From: a bacterium
GTDB lineage: Bacteria; Zhuqueibacterota; Zhuqueibacteria; Zhuqueibacterales; Zhuqueibacteraceae
Reading direction: 5' to 3'
DNA length: 64,000 bases
Assembly: GCA_023150945.1 (NCBI GenBank)
Contig: JAKLJX010000017.1
Coordinates: 96,939-160,938, forward strand
Shown here: piece after piece, positions 55,776-63,744 of the stretch
How the letters are laid out: every line of letters begins with the position of its first letter
Position numbering within the stretch: the stretch's first letter is position 1
Position numbers and translations under genes: made by a program
The notes under the pieces: model-generated
Database searches by the model: none
The model's input: only the letters and a program-made list of their open reading frames with translations
Told to the model about the DNA's origin: nothing

Positions 55776-55790
55776 TGGCATTCTGCTTGC
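55776..55790 (+). promoter_or_regulatory. sigma54-type (-24/-12) promoter for the outer-membrane operon
   Basis: TGGCATTCTGCTTGC has the invariant GG and GC separated by exactly 10 bases, and it matches TGGCA-N6-TTGC closely. The predicted start is near 55802, about 86 bases before ATG 55888. A sigma54 activator gene lies at 51718-54330. Confidence 0.58.
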
Positions 55791-55887
55791 CTGATGAGAA
55801 GGCAATTGCGGGACTTCCGCAAACACAAGAATCACCCGGAAAAATCCGCAGTCCAGCAATACTCATCAAGTGAAAGTGAGGAGTGAA

Positions 55888-56553
55888 ATGAAACGCAAAA
55901 CATTCGGCATGGCATGCGCCGCCGCCCTTGCAGTGTTGTGGTATGGTTCAGCACAAGCACAACACACGCCCAGGTCCACCGGCCTGGTGGTGCGCGGCAG
56001 CTTTTGGGATATGAACGAAGGTCCGGACCATATTCGCATCATTGACCGGCCGCACTATCACGCCGTGGAAGGTGGCGGCGCCGGCGGCTGGCTGACCTTA
56101 CTCTCGCGCACCAGCGACTACTGGTTCATGGAATTCAGCCTGGGCGGCATTTCACGCGAGATCGCAAGCGTATCCCGCATTGACGGCCAGGACACGCAGG
56201 TGATGACCGTGGTGCCGGTGTTGTTGGGCATGCGCTTCTATCCCTTGCCAGCGCAGAACCGCAGCAATCTGCGGCCTTATCTCGCAGCCGGCGGCGGACC
56301 CTACTGGTTTGCCGATGTGTTCGTGCGCGAAGAGTACTTCCACGATGAAGAGGTCAACGTCGACACCGAACTCAAGCCCGGCGGTTATCTCGGCGGCGGC
56401 CTGGATTTCATGCTCACGAGCTGGCTCGGCCTGAATTTCGATGCCAAGTATCACTTCGTCGATTTCAACGCCAACTCGGATTTCAGCGGCTATGAGTGCG
56501 GCTTCGGTTTGCAGTTCATGTGGGGCAAGCATCGCCCGGCGCGCCGTGACTGA
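55888..56553 (+). CDS. outer-membrane beta-barrel protein (small porin-like)
   Basis: About 221 residues. A signal peptide (1-25, ending AQAQH) is followed by an eight-strand-like barrel with alternating hydrophobic residues. Recognisable blocks are GLVVRGSFWDMNE, GGWLTLLSRTSDYWFMEFSL, LRPYLAAGGGPYWFADVF and LNFDAKYHFVDFN. It ends in FGLQFMWGKHR, with an aromatic near the terminus. The N-terminal barrel of the gene at 57642 is a clear paralogue (shared GGWL, EFSLG, YL.AG.GPYW, FD.KYHFVD and FMWG). ATG 55888 follows GAGGAG. First gene of a four-gene operon behind a sigma54-type promoter; function unknown. Confidence 0.85.
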   Translation: MKRKTFGMACAAALAVLWYGSAQAQHTPRSTGLVVRGSFWDMNEGPDHIRIIDRPHYHAVEGGGAGGWLTLLSRTSDYWFMEFSLGGISREIASVSRIDGQDTQVMTVVPVLLGMRFYPLPAQNRSNLRPYLAAGGGPYWFADVFVREEYFHDEEVNVDTELKPGGYLGGGLDFMLTSWLGLNFDAKYHFVDFNANSDFSGYECGFGLQFMWGKHRPARRD

Positions 56554-56597
56554 CGGCGCGCTGCGAGGCGAATCCAACACTCAGCAACCGCCGGGCG

Positions 56598-56619
56598 GTG
56601 CCGCTGCTTGCTGCGGCAC
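56598..56619 (+). other. intercistronic hairpin
   Basis: GTGCCGC (56598-56604) pairs with GCGGCAC (56613-56619) across an 8-base loop. It lies between the barrel stop (56553) and the DUF4097 start (56652) and may tune relative expression. Confidence 0.4.
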
Positions 56620-56651
56620 TGTCCGTGCACATGCAGGCAAAGGAGAAAAAA

Positions 56652-57509
56652 ATGAAAACACTTACCGATACGAGACGTATGCTGTGGCTGCTTGTCAGCC
56701 TGGCGTGGTTGCCATTCAGCGCATGTGAAATTGACCGCGTGGTGGACGCCGGCGGCCAGGCGACCGAGCGGGAGACTTTCTCTTTTCAAGTCGAGGCCGT
56801 GAATCAGAGCCGTCTGCGGGTGGAGGGCATCAATGGGCCGGTCGAGATCGTGGGGGTGCCCGGTGCGACCACGGTCGAGATCTGGGGTGAGCGCCGCGTC
56901 ACCTCGCAGAGCCACGAAGATGCGGCCGCGTATCTGCGCCATCTCGAGGTGCGGGTGAGTGACAGCCGCGAGGAGGTTCTGGTCAAAACGATCCAGCCGA
57001 ATGATACGCACGGCCGCACGCTCGAAGTCGTTTATCATCTCCGGCTGCCGGCGGCGTGGCAGGTGCAGGTGAAGAATGTCAACGGCAATGTTCGCGTCGA
57101 TTCGCTGCAACAGCAGGCGAAAATCAACCTCGCCAATGGCAACGTGGAGCTGTACGAGATCAGCGGCACGGCCACTGCCGCGCTGACCAACGGCAACCTC
57201 GTCATGCGCGGCGTGCATGGCAATGTCAGTGGCGAGCTGATCAACGGCAATATCTTGGTGGAAACCAGGCTGGTGCCGAACGGCGTGTGTGAACTGAGCG
57301 CGGTGAACGGCATCATCAGTTTGCAGATTCCCAAAGCCACCTCGGCGGAGTTGGAAGCGAAGGTTTCGAACGGCACCATCAATCTTTCCGGATTGACGCT
57401 GCAGGTGGCAGCTTCTTCGCCGCAAACCCTGCGCGGCCGGCTGGGCGCCGGCGAAGGCCGGATTGCGCTGGCAACGGTGAACGGCAACATTCTGGTCGCC
57501 GGTTTCTGA
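56652..57509 (+). CDS. DUF4097-type beta-helix lipoprotein
   Basis: About 285 residues. A signal ends WLPFSACEID, with Cys25 a plausible lipidation site. The rest is a repetitive right-handed beta-helix-like DUF4097 domain, with regular NGN turns (VKNVNGNVRVDSL, INLANGNVELYEI, AALTNGNLVMRGV, VNGNILV). The fold is common in exported putative adhesins and in envelope regulators (LiaG/DUF4097). AGGAG precedes ATG 56652. It sits between two related barrel genes, with hairpins on both sides (one at 57510-57550), consistent with cotranscription. Confidence 0.82.
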   Translation: MKTLTDTRRMLWLLVSLAWLPFSACEIDRVVDAGGQATERETFSFQVEAVNQSRLRVEGINGPVEIVGVPGATTVEIWGERRVTSQSHEDAAAYLRHLEVRVSDSREEVLVKTIQPNDTHGRTLEVVYHLRLPAAWQVQVKNVNGNVRVDSLQQQAKINLANGNVELYEISGTATAALTNGNLVMRGVHGNVSGELINGNILVETRLVPNGVCELSAVNGIISLQIPKATSAELEAKVSNGTINLSGLTLQVAASSPQTLRGRLGAGEGRIALATVNGNILVAGF

Positions 57510-57641
57510 GGCACGAACCCGGCGGGCGCGGCTGCCGGAGGTGCCGTGCCCGCACCGGCGTTGTTTGGGCTTGGTTGGATGAAGAGAATTTGGTATTTTC
57601 CGGCGCAAACCGGCAATCATATGATGGCAAAGAGGGAAGCG

Positions 57642-59243
57642 ATGCGTGGATCCATTCTGGTGGTCGTGGCGGCCGTGTTACTGCTGCCGGGCGCGCTCTG
57701 GGCGCAGAGACCTTCGCGGGCAAATGGCATTGGCGTGCGCGCGAGTTATTGGAATCTCGGTGATCAAGCGACGCGTTTCGACATTTCCACCACCAACACC
57801 AAGTTCACGGTCAGCGGTGTCGGCGGCTGGCTCAATTATTTTTCGCGATTGGACGACAGTTGGTCGGTGGAGTTCAGCCTGGGTGCGATCGCGCGCGTGC
57901 GCGGCGATGAAACGCCGGCGAGCGGCACCAATCTCGATGTCGCCGTTGTTCTTCCCATTCTTGCCGGCATGCGCTATGAGATGCTGCCGGCGAAGAGCAG
58001 CAGCGCGGCGCAGCCCTACTTGTCTGCCGGGCTTGGCCCTTATTGGGTTTCTTCCTTTCAAATGCGCGACGTCGGCACGGGCGAGACGGTCTCCGGCGGC
58101 GGCAGGAGCCTGTTTGGCGCCTATGCCGGCGGCGGCTTGAATTTGGTGATGCGAAGCTGGGTGGCGTTCAACTTCGACGTCAAGTATCATTTTGTCGATA
58201 TCAAAACGCAGCGGGGTTTGGCGGGGCTGCATGCCGGCAACGAATTCAGCGGCCTCGATTTCGGCCTGGGTCTTACTTTCATGTGGGGCAGCAGACGCGA
58301 GTTGTTTCAAATCAAATCGACCAAGCTGGTGGTGCAGGATTTGTACCCGGCCTATTATCCTTTCTATCAGACTTATCCGTTGGCGTTGGTGACGATCAAG
58401 AACACGGCGGGCTTTCCCATTGAAGTCAATGTGCAAAGCAGCATTCGCGGCTTCTCGGAACGGCCGAAGGACAGCGGCTACATTCGCATCGAAAAGAAGG
58501 AGACCAAGGACATTCCAGTCACCGCGATTTTGAGTCCGCGCCTGCAAGCCGTGGCCCGGCGCGAGCCCGCGATTCTCGACATTCGGGTGGAGGCGCGCGC
58601 CGGCGGTAACGTGCGCAAGGAGACCAGCGCGCAGCTCACGGTGCACAGCCGCAACGCCTGGAATGGTGAAGTCGATAAGTTGAGTTACTTTGTGACGCCG
58701 GAAGATGAAGCCGTGCTGGGCTTGAGCCGGCGCGTCCTGCGCGATTCCAGCGCGGCCGGCGTCTTCGCTAAAGCCCAGGCGCTCTTCGGCGCGCTCGCGC
58801 ACACCGGTCTGCGCTATCACAGTGATCCCAACATTCCGTTCTATCGCGATGATCGCGTGCAATTTGCTTCCGAAACGCTGGCCCTGGGCGCCGGTGATTG
58901 CGATGATCTGGCGGTGTTGTGTGCCTCCCTGTTCGAAAGCGCCGGCATTCACACCGCCTTTGTCGATGTGCGCGATCCGCAAAAGGAGTTGGCGCATCTC
59001 TATTTGATGTTCGATACCGGCGTGACCGCAGCGCAGGCCGCCAGCCTGAGCAGCAATGAGAAACGCTATCTGTTGCGCGAGAATCGCATCGGCCAAGCCA
59101 CTGCCTGGATTCCGCTGGAGACCACCCTGGTGGCGAAGGGCTTTGCGGAAGCGTGGCAGGCGGGCGCGCTGCAATATCTCGAAGACGGCATGCTGCGCAA
59201 CGGCCTGGCCGAGGGCTGGGTCAAAGTCATCGAGGTGGAATAA
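57642..59243 (+). CDS. outer-membrane barrel fused to a transglutaminase-like domain
   Basis: About 533 residues. A signal peptide (1-21) is followed by a barrel (about 25-220) paralogous to the protein at 55888. An Ig-like or linker region (about 230-355; LVVQDLYPAYYPFYQTYPLA) precedes a transglutaminase-like domain (about 360-530) with Cys420 in LGAGDCDDLAVLCASLFES. His452 is in AHLYLMFD, and an acidic residue near 493 in WIPLETT completes a papain-like triad. It could crosslink or cleave envelope peptides at the outer membrane. GAGGGA precedes ATG 57642; ATGs at 57621/57624 are alternatives. The stop is one base before the next ATG. Confidence 0.8.
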   Translation: MRGSILVVVAAVLLLPGALWAQRPSRANGIGVRASYWNLGDQATRFDISTTNTKFTVSGVGGWLNYFSRLDDSWSVEFSLGAIARVRGDETPASGTNLDVAVVLPILAGMRYEMLPAKSSSAAQPYLSAGLGPYWVSSFQMRDVGTGETVSGGGRSLFGAYAGGGLNLVMRSWVAFNFDVKYHFVDIKTQRGLAGLHAGNEFSGLDFGLGLTFMWGSRRELFQIKSTKLVVQDLYPAYYPFYQTYPLALVTIKNTAGFPIEVNVQSSIRGFSERPKDSGYIRIEKKETKDIPVTAILSPRLQAVARREPAILDIRVEARAGGNVRKETSAQLTVHSRNAWNGEVDKLSYFVTPEDEAVLGLSRRVLRDSSAAGVFAKAQALFGALAHTGLRYHSDPNIPFYRDDRVQFASETLALGAGDCDDLAVLCASLFESAGIHTAFVDVRDPQKELAHLYLMFDTGVTAAQAASLSSNEKRYLLRENRIGQATAWIPLETTLVAKGFAEAWQAGALQYLEDGMLRNGLAEGWVKVIEVE

Positions 59244-59244
59244 C

Positions 59245-59964
59245 ATGATCAAGAGAATTGGCATGGCGGTGGCGGCCGGGTTGCTGATGGCTTCGATGCT
59301 GTGGGCGGCGCCGGCTGCGAAGATCATCAGCCTGAAGGGCGAAGTGAAAGTTCGCCGCGGCGTGGAGGAAAACTGGCAGCCGGCACGGGTCGGGATGCTG
59401 TTGGAGACGATTGACACCATCCTGACGTTTGAAAATGGTGAAGTCGTGCTGGAGATGCCGACGGGCGCAACCTTCCGCTTGAGCGGCAACACCTGGCTGG
59501 AGCTGTCGGATCTGCGCACTATCAGCGAGCGTGAATTGTTTCTGGCGTTGATGTCGCAAAAGATCAGCAAGATTCCCGCGCCGGCGGAGAAGACTCGTTT
59601 GCGCATCGGCAATGTCAGCGCGGTGCACGGCGAGCAAAAGACGGCAGCGCCGGCGCCCAGCGCAGCGGCGGAAACCGTGCGCTGGCGCCGCGAAGTGAAT
59701 GGCGCCAACGCGCTGCTGGCGCAACGCTATTTCCCCAACGCTATTCTGCGGCTGCATCAAATCATGGCGAGATATCCGGAGGTGGTGGATTGCGGCGAAA
59801 TGCAGTTCTCGCTGGGCCAGGCCTTCGAGGCGCTGCAGCGAACCGGCCAGGCGCATGATGCTTACCAGGCGGCGGTCGCGCAAGGCCAGGGCGCGGCGTG
59901 TGAGGCTGAGGCCGCTGCACGCACGCGGGTGGCGCAGGAGAAGTTGAAACAACTGTCGAATTGA
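59245..59964 (+). CDS. FecR-domain protein with C-terminal TPR
   Basis: About 239 residues. A signal peptide (1-22) is followed by a FecR-type domain (about 25-120; ISLKGEVKVRRGVEENWQPA ... GATFRLSGNTWLELSDLR). A Pro/Ala-rich linker leads to a TPR-like end (about 160-239; FPNAILRLHQIMARYPEVV, QFSLGQAFEALQRTGQA). FecR domains of this type are periplasmic and often neighbour CHASE2 sensors. It starts one base after the transglutaminase stop, with GGTGGA in front, so translation is coupled. Last gene of the operon; a hairpin follows at 59979-60020. Confidence 0.82.
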   Translation: MIKRIGMAVAAGLLMASMLWAAPAAKIISLKGEVKVRRGVEENWQPARVGMLLETIDTILTFENGEVVLEMPTGATFRLSGNTWLELSDLRTISERELFLALMSQKISKIPAPAEKTRLRIGNVSAVHGEQKTAAPAPSAAAETVRWRREVNGANALLAQRYFPNAILRLHQIMARYPEVVDCGEMQFSLGQAFEALQRTGQAHDAYQAAVAQGQGAACEAEAAARTRVAQEKLKQLSN

Positions 59965-59978
59965 ACCTGCCAAATGAG

Positions 59979-60028
59979 AGGGCGGCGTACCGGTTCGCAT
60001 GACGGCCAGCCGGCCGCCCTGCTTTCTT
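59979..60028 (+). terminator. probable operon terminator
   Basis: AGGGCGGC (59979-59986) pairs with GCCGCCCT (60013-60020), followed by GCTTTCTT. It lies 15 bases past the FecR-protein stop; the loop is long (26 bases). Confidence 0.45.
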
Positions 60029-60130
60029 CCTTGCTAATTTCCCCCGGAAATACAATATTCCCCCCGTTTTCCGACTGCATTCCTTGCATGGCTGGAGGAG
60101 TTTCTTCATCAATAGACCGGGAGGTGTCTT

Positions 60131-60616
60131 ATCGTCTCGATCAACTTGGTTCTGCAGATTCTCGTCTTTCTCGTCATTGTGATCGGCGGCGGCATGTTGG
60201 CGAAAATCTACTTTCAAAAGGCCAAGGTGACGAAAGAAGACCGGGAGACATGGAAGAAGAACGCCATCGCCCACAACAAGAAACTGGATGAGGCGCTGGC
60301 CAAGAAGGACGACAAGGCCTACGCGGACTTCCTGCATCCCAAGTCTTCACGCTTTCAGCCCAAACTGCCGTTTCGCATCGACGGCTCCGGGGAGGTGCTC
60401 AAGCGGGTCAAGAGCCAGATGGAACAGACCATCGGCGCCACCAGCGTCATCCACTCCAGCGGGGAGGTTTACCGCGAAGTTTTGCTGGTGACCTACAACT
60501 ACATGACCGAGGGAAAATTGGGCGAGAAGTTCGTGGAAGGTTCCGGCAAGGTCACCCGCGTGTGGGTGTATGAGAACGGTTGGAAGCTCGTGCACGAGCA
60601 CATGAGCGAAAACTGA
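60131..60616 (+). CDS. membrane-anchored SnoaL/NTF2-like protein
   Basis: About 161 residues if begun at 60131. One N-terminal transmembrane helix (LVLQILVFLVIVIGGGMLA) is followed by a basic stretch and a NTF2-like domain ending KVTRVWVYENGWKLVHEHM, the common SnoaL_3/CaMKII-association ending. The first standard start in frame is TTG 60146, which lacks a ribosome site. GGGAGG at 60119-60124 instead sits about 6 bases before an ATC at 60131, so initiation at a non-standard AUC (or a sequence error in an ATG) is likely. A good terminator follows. Confidence 0.65.
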   Translation: MVSINLVLQILVFLVIVIGGGMLAKIYFQKAKVTKEDRETWKKNAIAHNKKLDEALAKKDDKAYADFLHPKSSRFQPKLPFRIDGSGEVLKRVKSQMEQTIGATSVIHSSGEVYREVLLVTYNYMTEGKLGEKFVEGSGKVTRVWVYENGWKLVHEHMSEN

Positions 60617-60686
60617 CGGGCCGCGGCCGCGCTGCGTTCACTCGTACGGTGGCGGCTGCAACGGGGCGGGAGAGACGCGAGCGAAC

Positions 60687-60725
60687 AAGCCCGCTGCTTC
60701 ACGTGTATGAGGCAGCGGGCTTTTT
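60687..60725 (+). terminator. rho-independent terminator
   Basis: AAGCCCGCTGC (60687-60697) pairs with GCAGCGGGCTT (60712-60722), ending in a five-T run. It serves the gene ending at 60616 and lies just beyond the PBP stop on the other strand. Confidence 0.82.
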
Positions 60726-60732
60726 GTTTGGT

Positions 60733-62907
60733 TCACGTGCGGTGCGCGGAACGGCGGCGTTGCTGACTCTTTTCGCGGCCGTGATGGATGTGGCAGCGCG
60801 TTTTCGGTTCAGTGCCTGCGCGGAAGATGGCGTAGGTCGTGCTGGGGCATTCTTCGTTGGCAAGCTCTTTGGAAATGGTGCAGATTTCCAGTTTGTAGAC
60901 GGTCGGCGGCTGGTTGAAGTCTTCCACCTGCAAACCCAGCGTGTCATGCGCGACTTTCATGAAGGGCGCCCAAATCGGCAGGCAGATCGAAGAGCCGGTG
61001 CCGCGTTCAAAGGACATATCCTGACGGTCGAAGCCCACCCACACGCCGGTGGTGAGTTGCGGGGTGAAGCCGATGAACCAGGTGTCGCGATATTCGTTGG
61101 TGGTGCCGGATTTGCCGCCGGCGGGCCGGGTGAAGCCGTATTTGCTGCGCGCGCCCACGCCGGTGCCGAAGCGCCCGGGGCCGGCATGAAAATCCAACAC
61201 GCCGCGCATCATGTCGGTCATGATGGTGGCGGTTTCCTTGCTCAAGACTTCGCTGCCGTGCGGCCGGTTTTCTTCGATGAGGTTGCCGTCCTTGTCCTCG
61301 ACGCGGGTGATGAAAATCGGCTCCATGCGCACGCCCTGATTGGGAAAAGCGGAGTAGGCGGAGGTGATTTCGATCGGAATCACTTCGCCGGCGCCGAGCG
61401 CGATCGATTCGTAGGGCGGAATGTTGGTGGTCAACCCCATTTTCTGGGCATATTTCACCACCGTGGCGGGATTGGCAATCTGCTGCACCAGCCGCACCGT
61501 CGGCAAATTGAGTGAGCGCGCCAGTGCTTCGCGCAAGGTGACAAAGCCGCCAATCGAGCCGTCGAAGTTCTGCGGCCGCCATTCGGTGCCGTCGACCTGT
61601 TTGACCACCACCGGCTGATTGAGCACTTCAAAAGTGGGCTGGTAGCCGTTGTCGATCACCGTGGCGTAGACGAAGGGCTTGAAAGCCGAGCCGGGCTGGC
61701 GCTGCGCCTGGATAACGCGGTTGTACTTGCTTTCGTCGAAATCGCGCCCGCCAATCATGGCCCGCACGTAGCCGGTCTTGGTTTCGATGCAGATGAAGGC
61801 GACCTGCACGGCGCGCTGGCTGCTGAGGAAATTGTTGAGCAGGGCGGAATCGGCCACGAATTGCTGCAGCGTGAGGCCCAGGCTGTCGAGCATTGTCGGC
61901 GTGATGAGTTTGAGATGTTCGCGTTTGCGGATGACATTCTTGTTGACCTGGCTTTGCACTTCGCGTAAATGCTGCTGGATAATGCGTTCGGCCAGATACT
62001 GGGTGCGGGTGTCCAGCGTGGTGTAAATCTTGAAGCCCTCGGTGAGGAGGTCGCGGCCGTATTTCTGCCAGAGCAATTGCCGTACGTGCTCGGTGAAGTA
62101 GCGCGCGGTGCCGTAATATTCGTTGGCGAGCGTGGCGTGCACGCCCAGCGGCAGGTCGGTGAGGTGCTGCAGCTCGGCGGCGGCAAGCAAGCCGGTGTTG
62201 TACATGTTACGCAAAACGAGATTGCGCCGCGCCTGGCAGCCGGCCGGGTTGCGAATCGGTGAGAGTGGCTCCGGCCGTTGCACCAGCGCGACCAGTGTCG
62301 CCGCTTCCTGCAACTCGAGGTCTTGCACGTTTTTGCCGAAATAACGCTGTGCCGCCATTTGCACGCCGTAAGCGCCATGCCCGAGATAGACGTGATTCAA
62401 ATACATCTCGAGAATCTCGTCTTTGGTATAGGTCCGCTCGATCTGAATCGCGGTCATGATCTCCTTGATCTTGCGGGTGATGGTTTTCTCCGGCGTCAAA
62501 TACAGCAGGCGGGCGAGCTGCTGCGCGATCGTGCTGGCGCCCTGCCGTTTCTCCATGTACATGAGATCGATGGCCAGCGCCTGCACCAGCCGCAGGGTGT
62601 TCACGCCCCAATGGTTGTAGAAATTGCGGTCTTCTGTCGCGAGCAGTGCCTGCTTGAGATGGGTGGGAATCTGGCTGAGCGGCATGAATGCCCGCCGTTC
62701 CTCGAAGAATTCCTTGATGAGTTTGCCGTCGCTCGAATAGACTTCCGAACCGAGTTTGGGCTTGTAGCTCTCGAGCTGACTCGGATCCGGCAAGTCGTGG
62801 CTGAGATCATTCAGAAGCAGCGCCAATGGCACCCCGACCAGCAGAAACAAGGCGCCAAAGACCATCCAGGTGGTTTTCGACTGCAGCGTACTTGAAGAAG
62901 ATTGCAT
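60733..62907 (-). CDS. penicillin-binding protein 1A (bifunctional glycosyltransferase-transpeptidase)
   Basis: 724 residues. One N-terminal membrane anchor (about 13-32) is followed by a GT51 glycosyltransferase (about 60-230; ATEDRNFYNHWG catalytic Glu, RQGASTIAQQLARLLYL). The transpeptidase has the active Ser in RQPGSAFKPFVYA (near 406), SLN near 470 and GGKSGTTNEYRDTWFIGF as the KTG-type box. It builds and crosslinks peptidoglycan in the periplasm. The C-terminal His/Arg/Gln-rich tail (HIHHGREKSQQRRRSAHRT) is lineage-specific. No mre or mrc regulator genes adjoin; lpxH lies 66 bases upstream. Confidence 0.95.
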   Translation of the reverse strand: MQSSSSTLQSKTTWMVFGALFLLVGVPLALLLNDLSHDLPDPSQLESYKPKLGSEVYSSDGKLIKEFFEERRAFMPLSQIPTHLKQALLATEDRNFYNHWGVNTLRLVQALAIDLMYMEKRQGASTIAQQLARLLYLTPEKTITRKIKEIMTAIQIERTYTKDEILEMYLNHVYLGHGAYGVQMAAQRYFGKNVQDLELQEAATLVALVQRPEPLSPIRNPAGCQARRNLVLRNMYNTGLLAAAELQHLTDLPLGVHATLANEYYGTARYFTEHVRQLLWQKYGRDLLTEGFKIYTTLDTRTQYLAERIIQQHLREVQSQVNKNVIRKREHLKLITPTMLDSLGLTLQQFVADSALLNNFLSSQRAVQVAFICIETKTGYVRAMIGGRDFDESKYNRVIQAQRQPGSAFKPFVYATVIDNGYQPTFEVLNQPVVVKQVDGTEWRPQNFDGSIGGFVTLREALARSLNLPTVRLVQQIANPATVVKYAQKMGLTTNIPPYESIALGAGEVIPIEITSAYSAFPNQGVRMEPIFITRVEDKDGNLIEENRPHGSEVLSKETATIMTDMMRGVLDFHAGPGRFGTGVGARSKYGFTRPAGGKSGTTNEYRDTWFIGFTPQLTTGVWVGFDRQDMSFERGTGSSICLPIWAPFMKVAHDTLGLQVEDFNQPPTVYKLEICTISKELANEECPSTTYAIFRAGTEPKTRCHIHHGREKSQQRRRSAHRT

Positions 62908-62973
62908 GTTTGAGCCTCAACTCTGGTGATGTTTACGACAGCGAGACGAACGGCCGGGCGGAAGTGCGGTGCG

Positions 62974-63744
62974 TCAAGGCGGTGACACCGCCGCTTGCGC
63001 GGCAGCCGCGGCGAGCTGGCCGGCGTCGCTCCACCGCAACAGCACCGGGCCGCGTTCATCGAGGCGGCAATAGGTGAAATGCGTCATCCAGTCGCCGAGA
63101 TTGATGAACGTCTTGCCGTTGATCTGCTCCACCTTGGGCTGGTGGGTGTGCCCCATCAAGACCACGTCGAACCCCTCCATGATTTTGCTCGCGGCGTAGG
63201 CGCGATACTCGCGCTCCCAGCGGCTGTCACTCTGGACGTAAGTGCGGCTGGTGTGTGACATGCTCTTGGCGAGCGGCACGCCGAGGTCGGGCGTGAGCAG
63301 GCGATACAAAAAGATGTTGACCGGATGCTGCATGATTCGTTTGAGCAAGCGGTAGCCCACGTCGCGTTGGGCGGTGCCGTCGCCGTGGGTGATGAAACAG
63401 TGATAGCCGCAAAGATCGCGCGCAATGCCGCCGGCGTGCACGGTGACGCCGATTTGGTTGCGAAAGTACTCTCCCAGCCAGAGATCGTGGTTGCCGGCCA
63501 GGTAGTCGATGGGCAGTCCGGCTTGGCGCAGCTCATAAAGTTTGGCCAGCACCGCGAAGTGACGGTTCGGCACCGCATGGCGATACTCGAACCAAAAGTC
63601 GAAGAGATCGCCGACGATGAACAGGCCGGCGCCATGTTGCTTGACATGCTGCAGAAAGGCGACGACCTTTCGCTCCCGTTCCGGGTCATCGCTGCGATGG
63701 GGGGCACCCAAATGCGCATCGGAAAATAGAAAATAACTCGGCAT
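62974..63744 (-). CDS. lpxH: UDP-2,3-diacylglucosamine diphosphatase (LpxH-like)
   Basis: About 256 residues. Calcineurin-like motifs are in LpxH order: FSDAHLG (Asp9, His11), VGDLFDFWFEYRH, AGNHDLWLG, ITHGDGTAQRDVGYRLLKR and MGHTHQPKVE. LpxH hydrolyses UDP-2,3-diacylglucosamine to lipid X in lipid A synthesis at the inner membrane, so the cell should make lipopolysaccharide. The HGD and GDLFDFWFEY segments separate it from general phosphoesterases. ATG 63744; GTG 63747 is an equal alternative. The next 250 bases to the window edge have no recognisable gene. Confidence 0.87.
   Translation of the reverse strand: MPSYFLFSDAHLGAPHRSDDPERERKVVAFLQHVKQHGAGLFIVGDLFDFWFEYRHAVPNRHFAVLAKLYELRQAGLPIDYLAGNHDLWLGEYFRNQIGVTVHAGGIARDLCGYHCFITHGDGTAQRDVGYRLLKRIMQHPVNIFLYRLLTPDLGVPLAKSMSHTSRTYVQSDSRWEREYRAYAASKIMEGFDVVLMGHTHQPKVEQINGKTFINLGDWMTHFTYCRLDERGPVLLRWSDAGQLAAAAAQAAVSPP

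Larger units (their letters stand above)
55514..55887. other. divergent regulatory region with a sigma54-type promoter
   Basis: About 375 bases between the minus-strand DUF1353-like gene and the outer-membrane operon. It holds a palindrome (55674-55688) and a -24/-12 promoter (55776-55790), listed separately. The rest has no coding character. Confidence 0.5.

Noticed and set aside
57678..59708. 676-residue minus-strand open frame
   Set aside because: Antisense to the barrel-transglutaminase and FecR genes; no recognisable domain.
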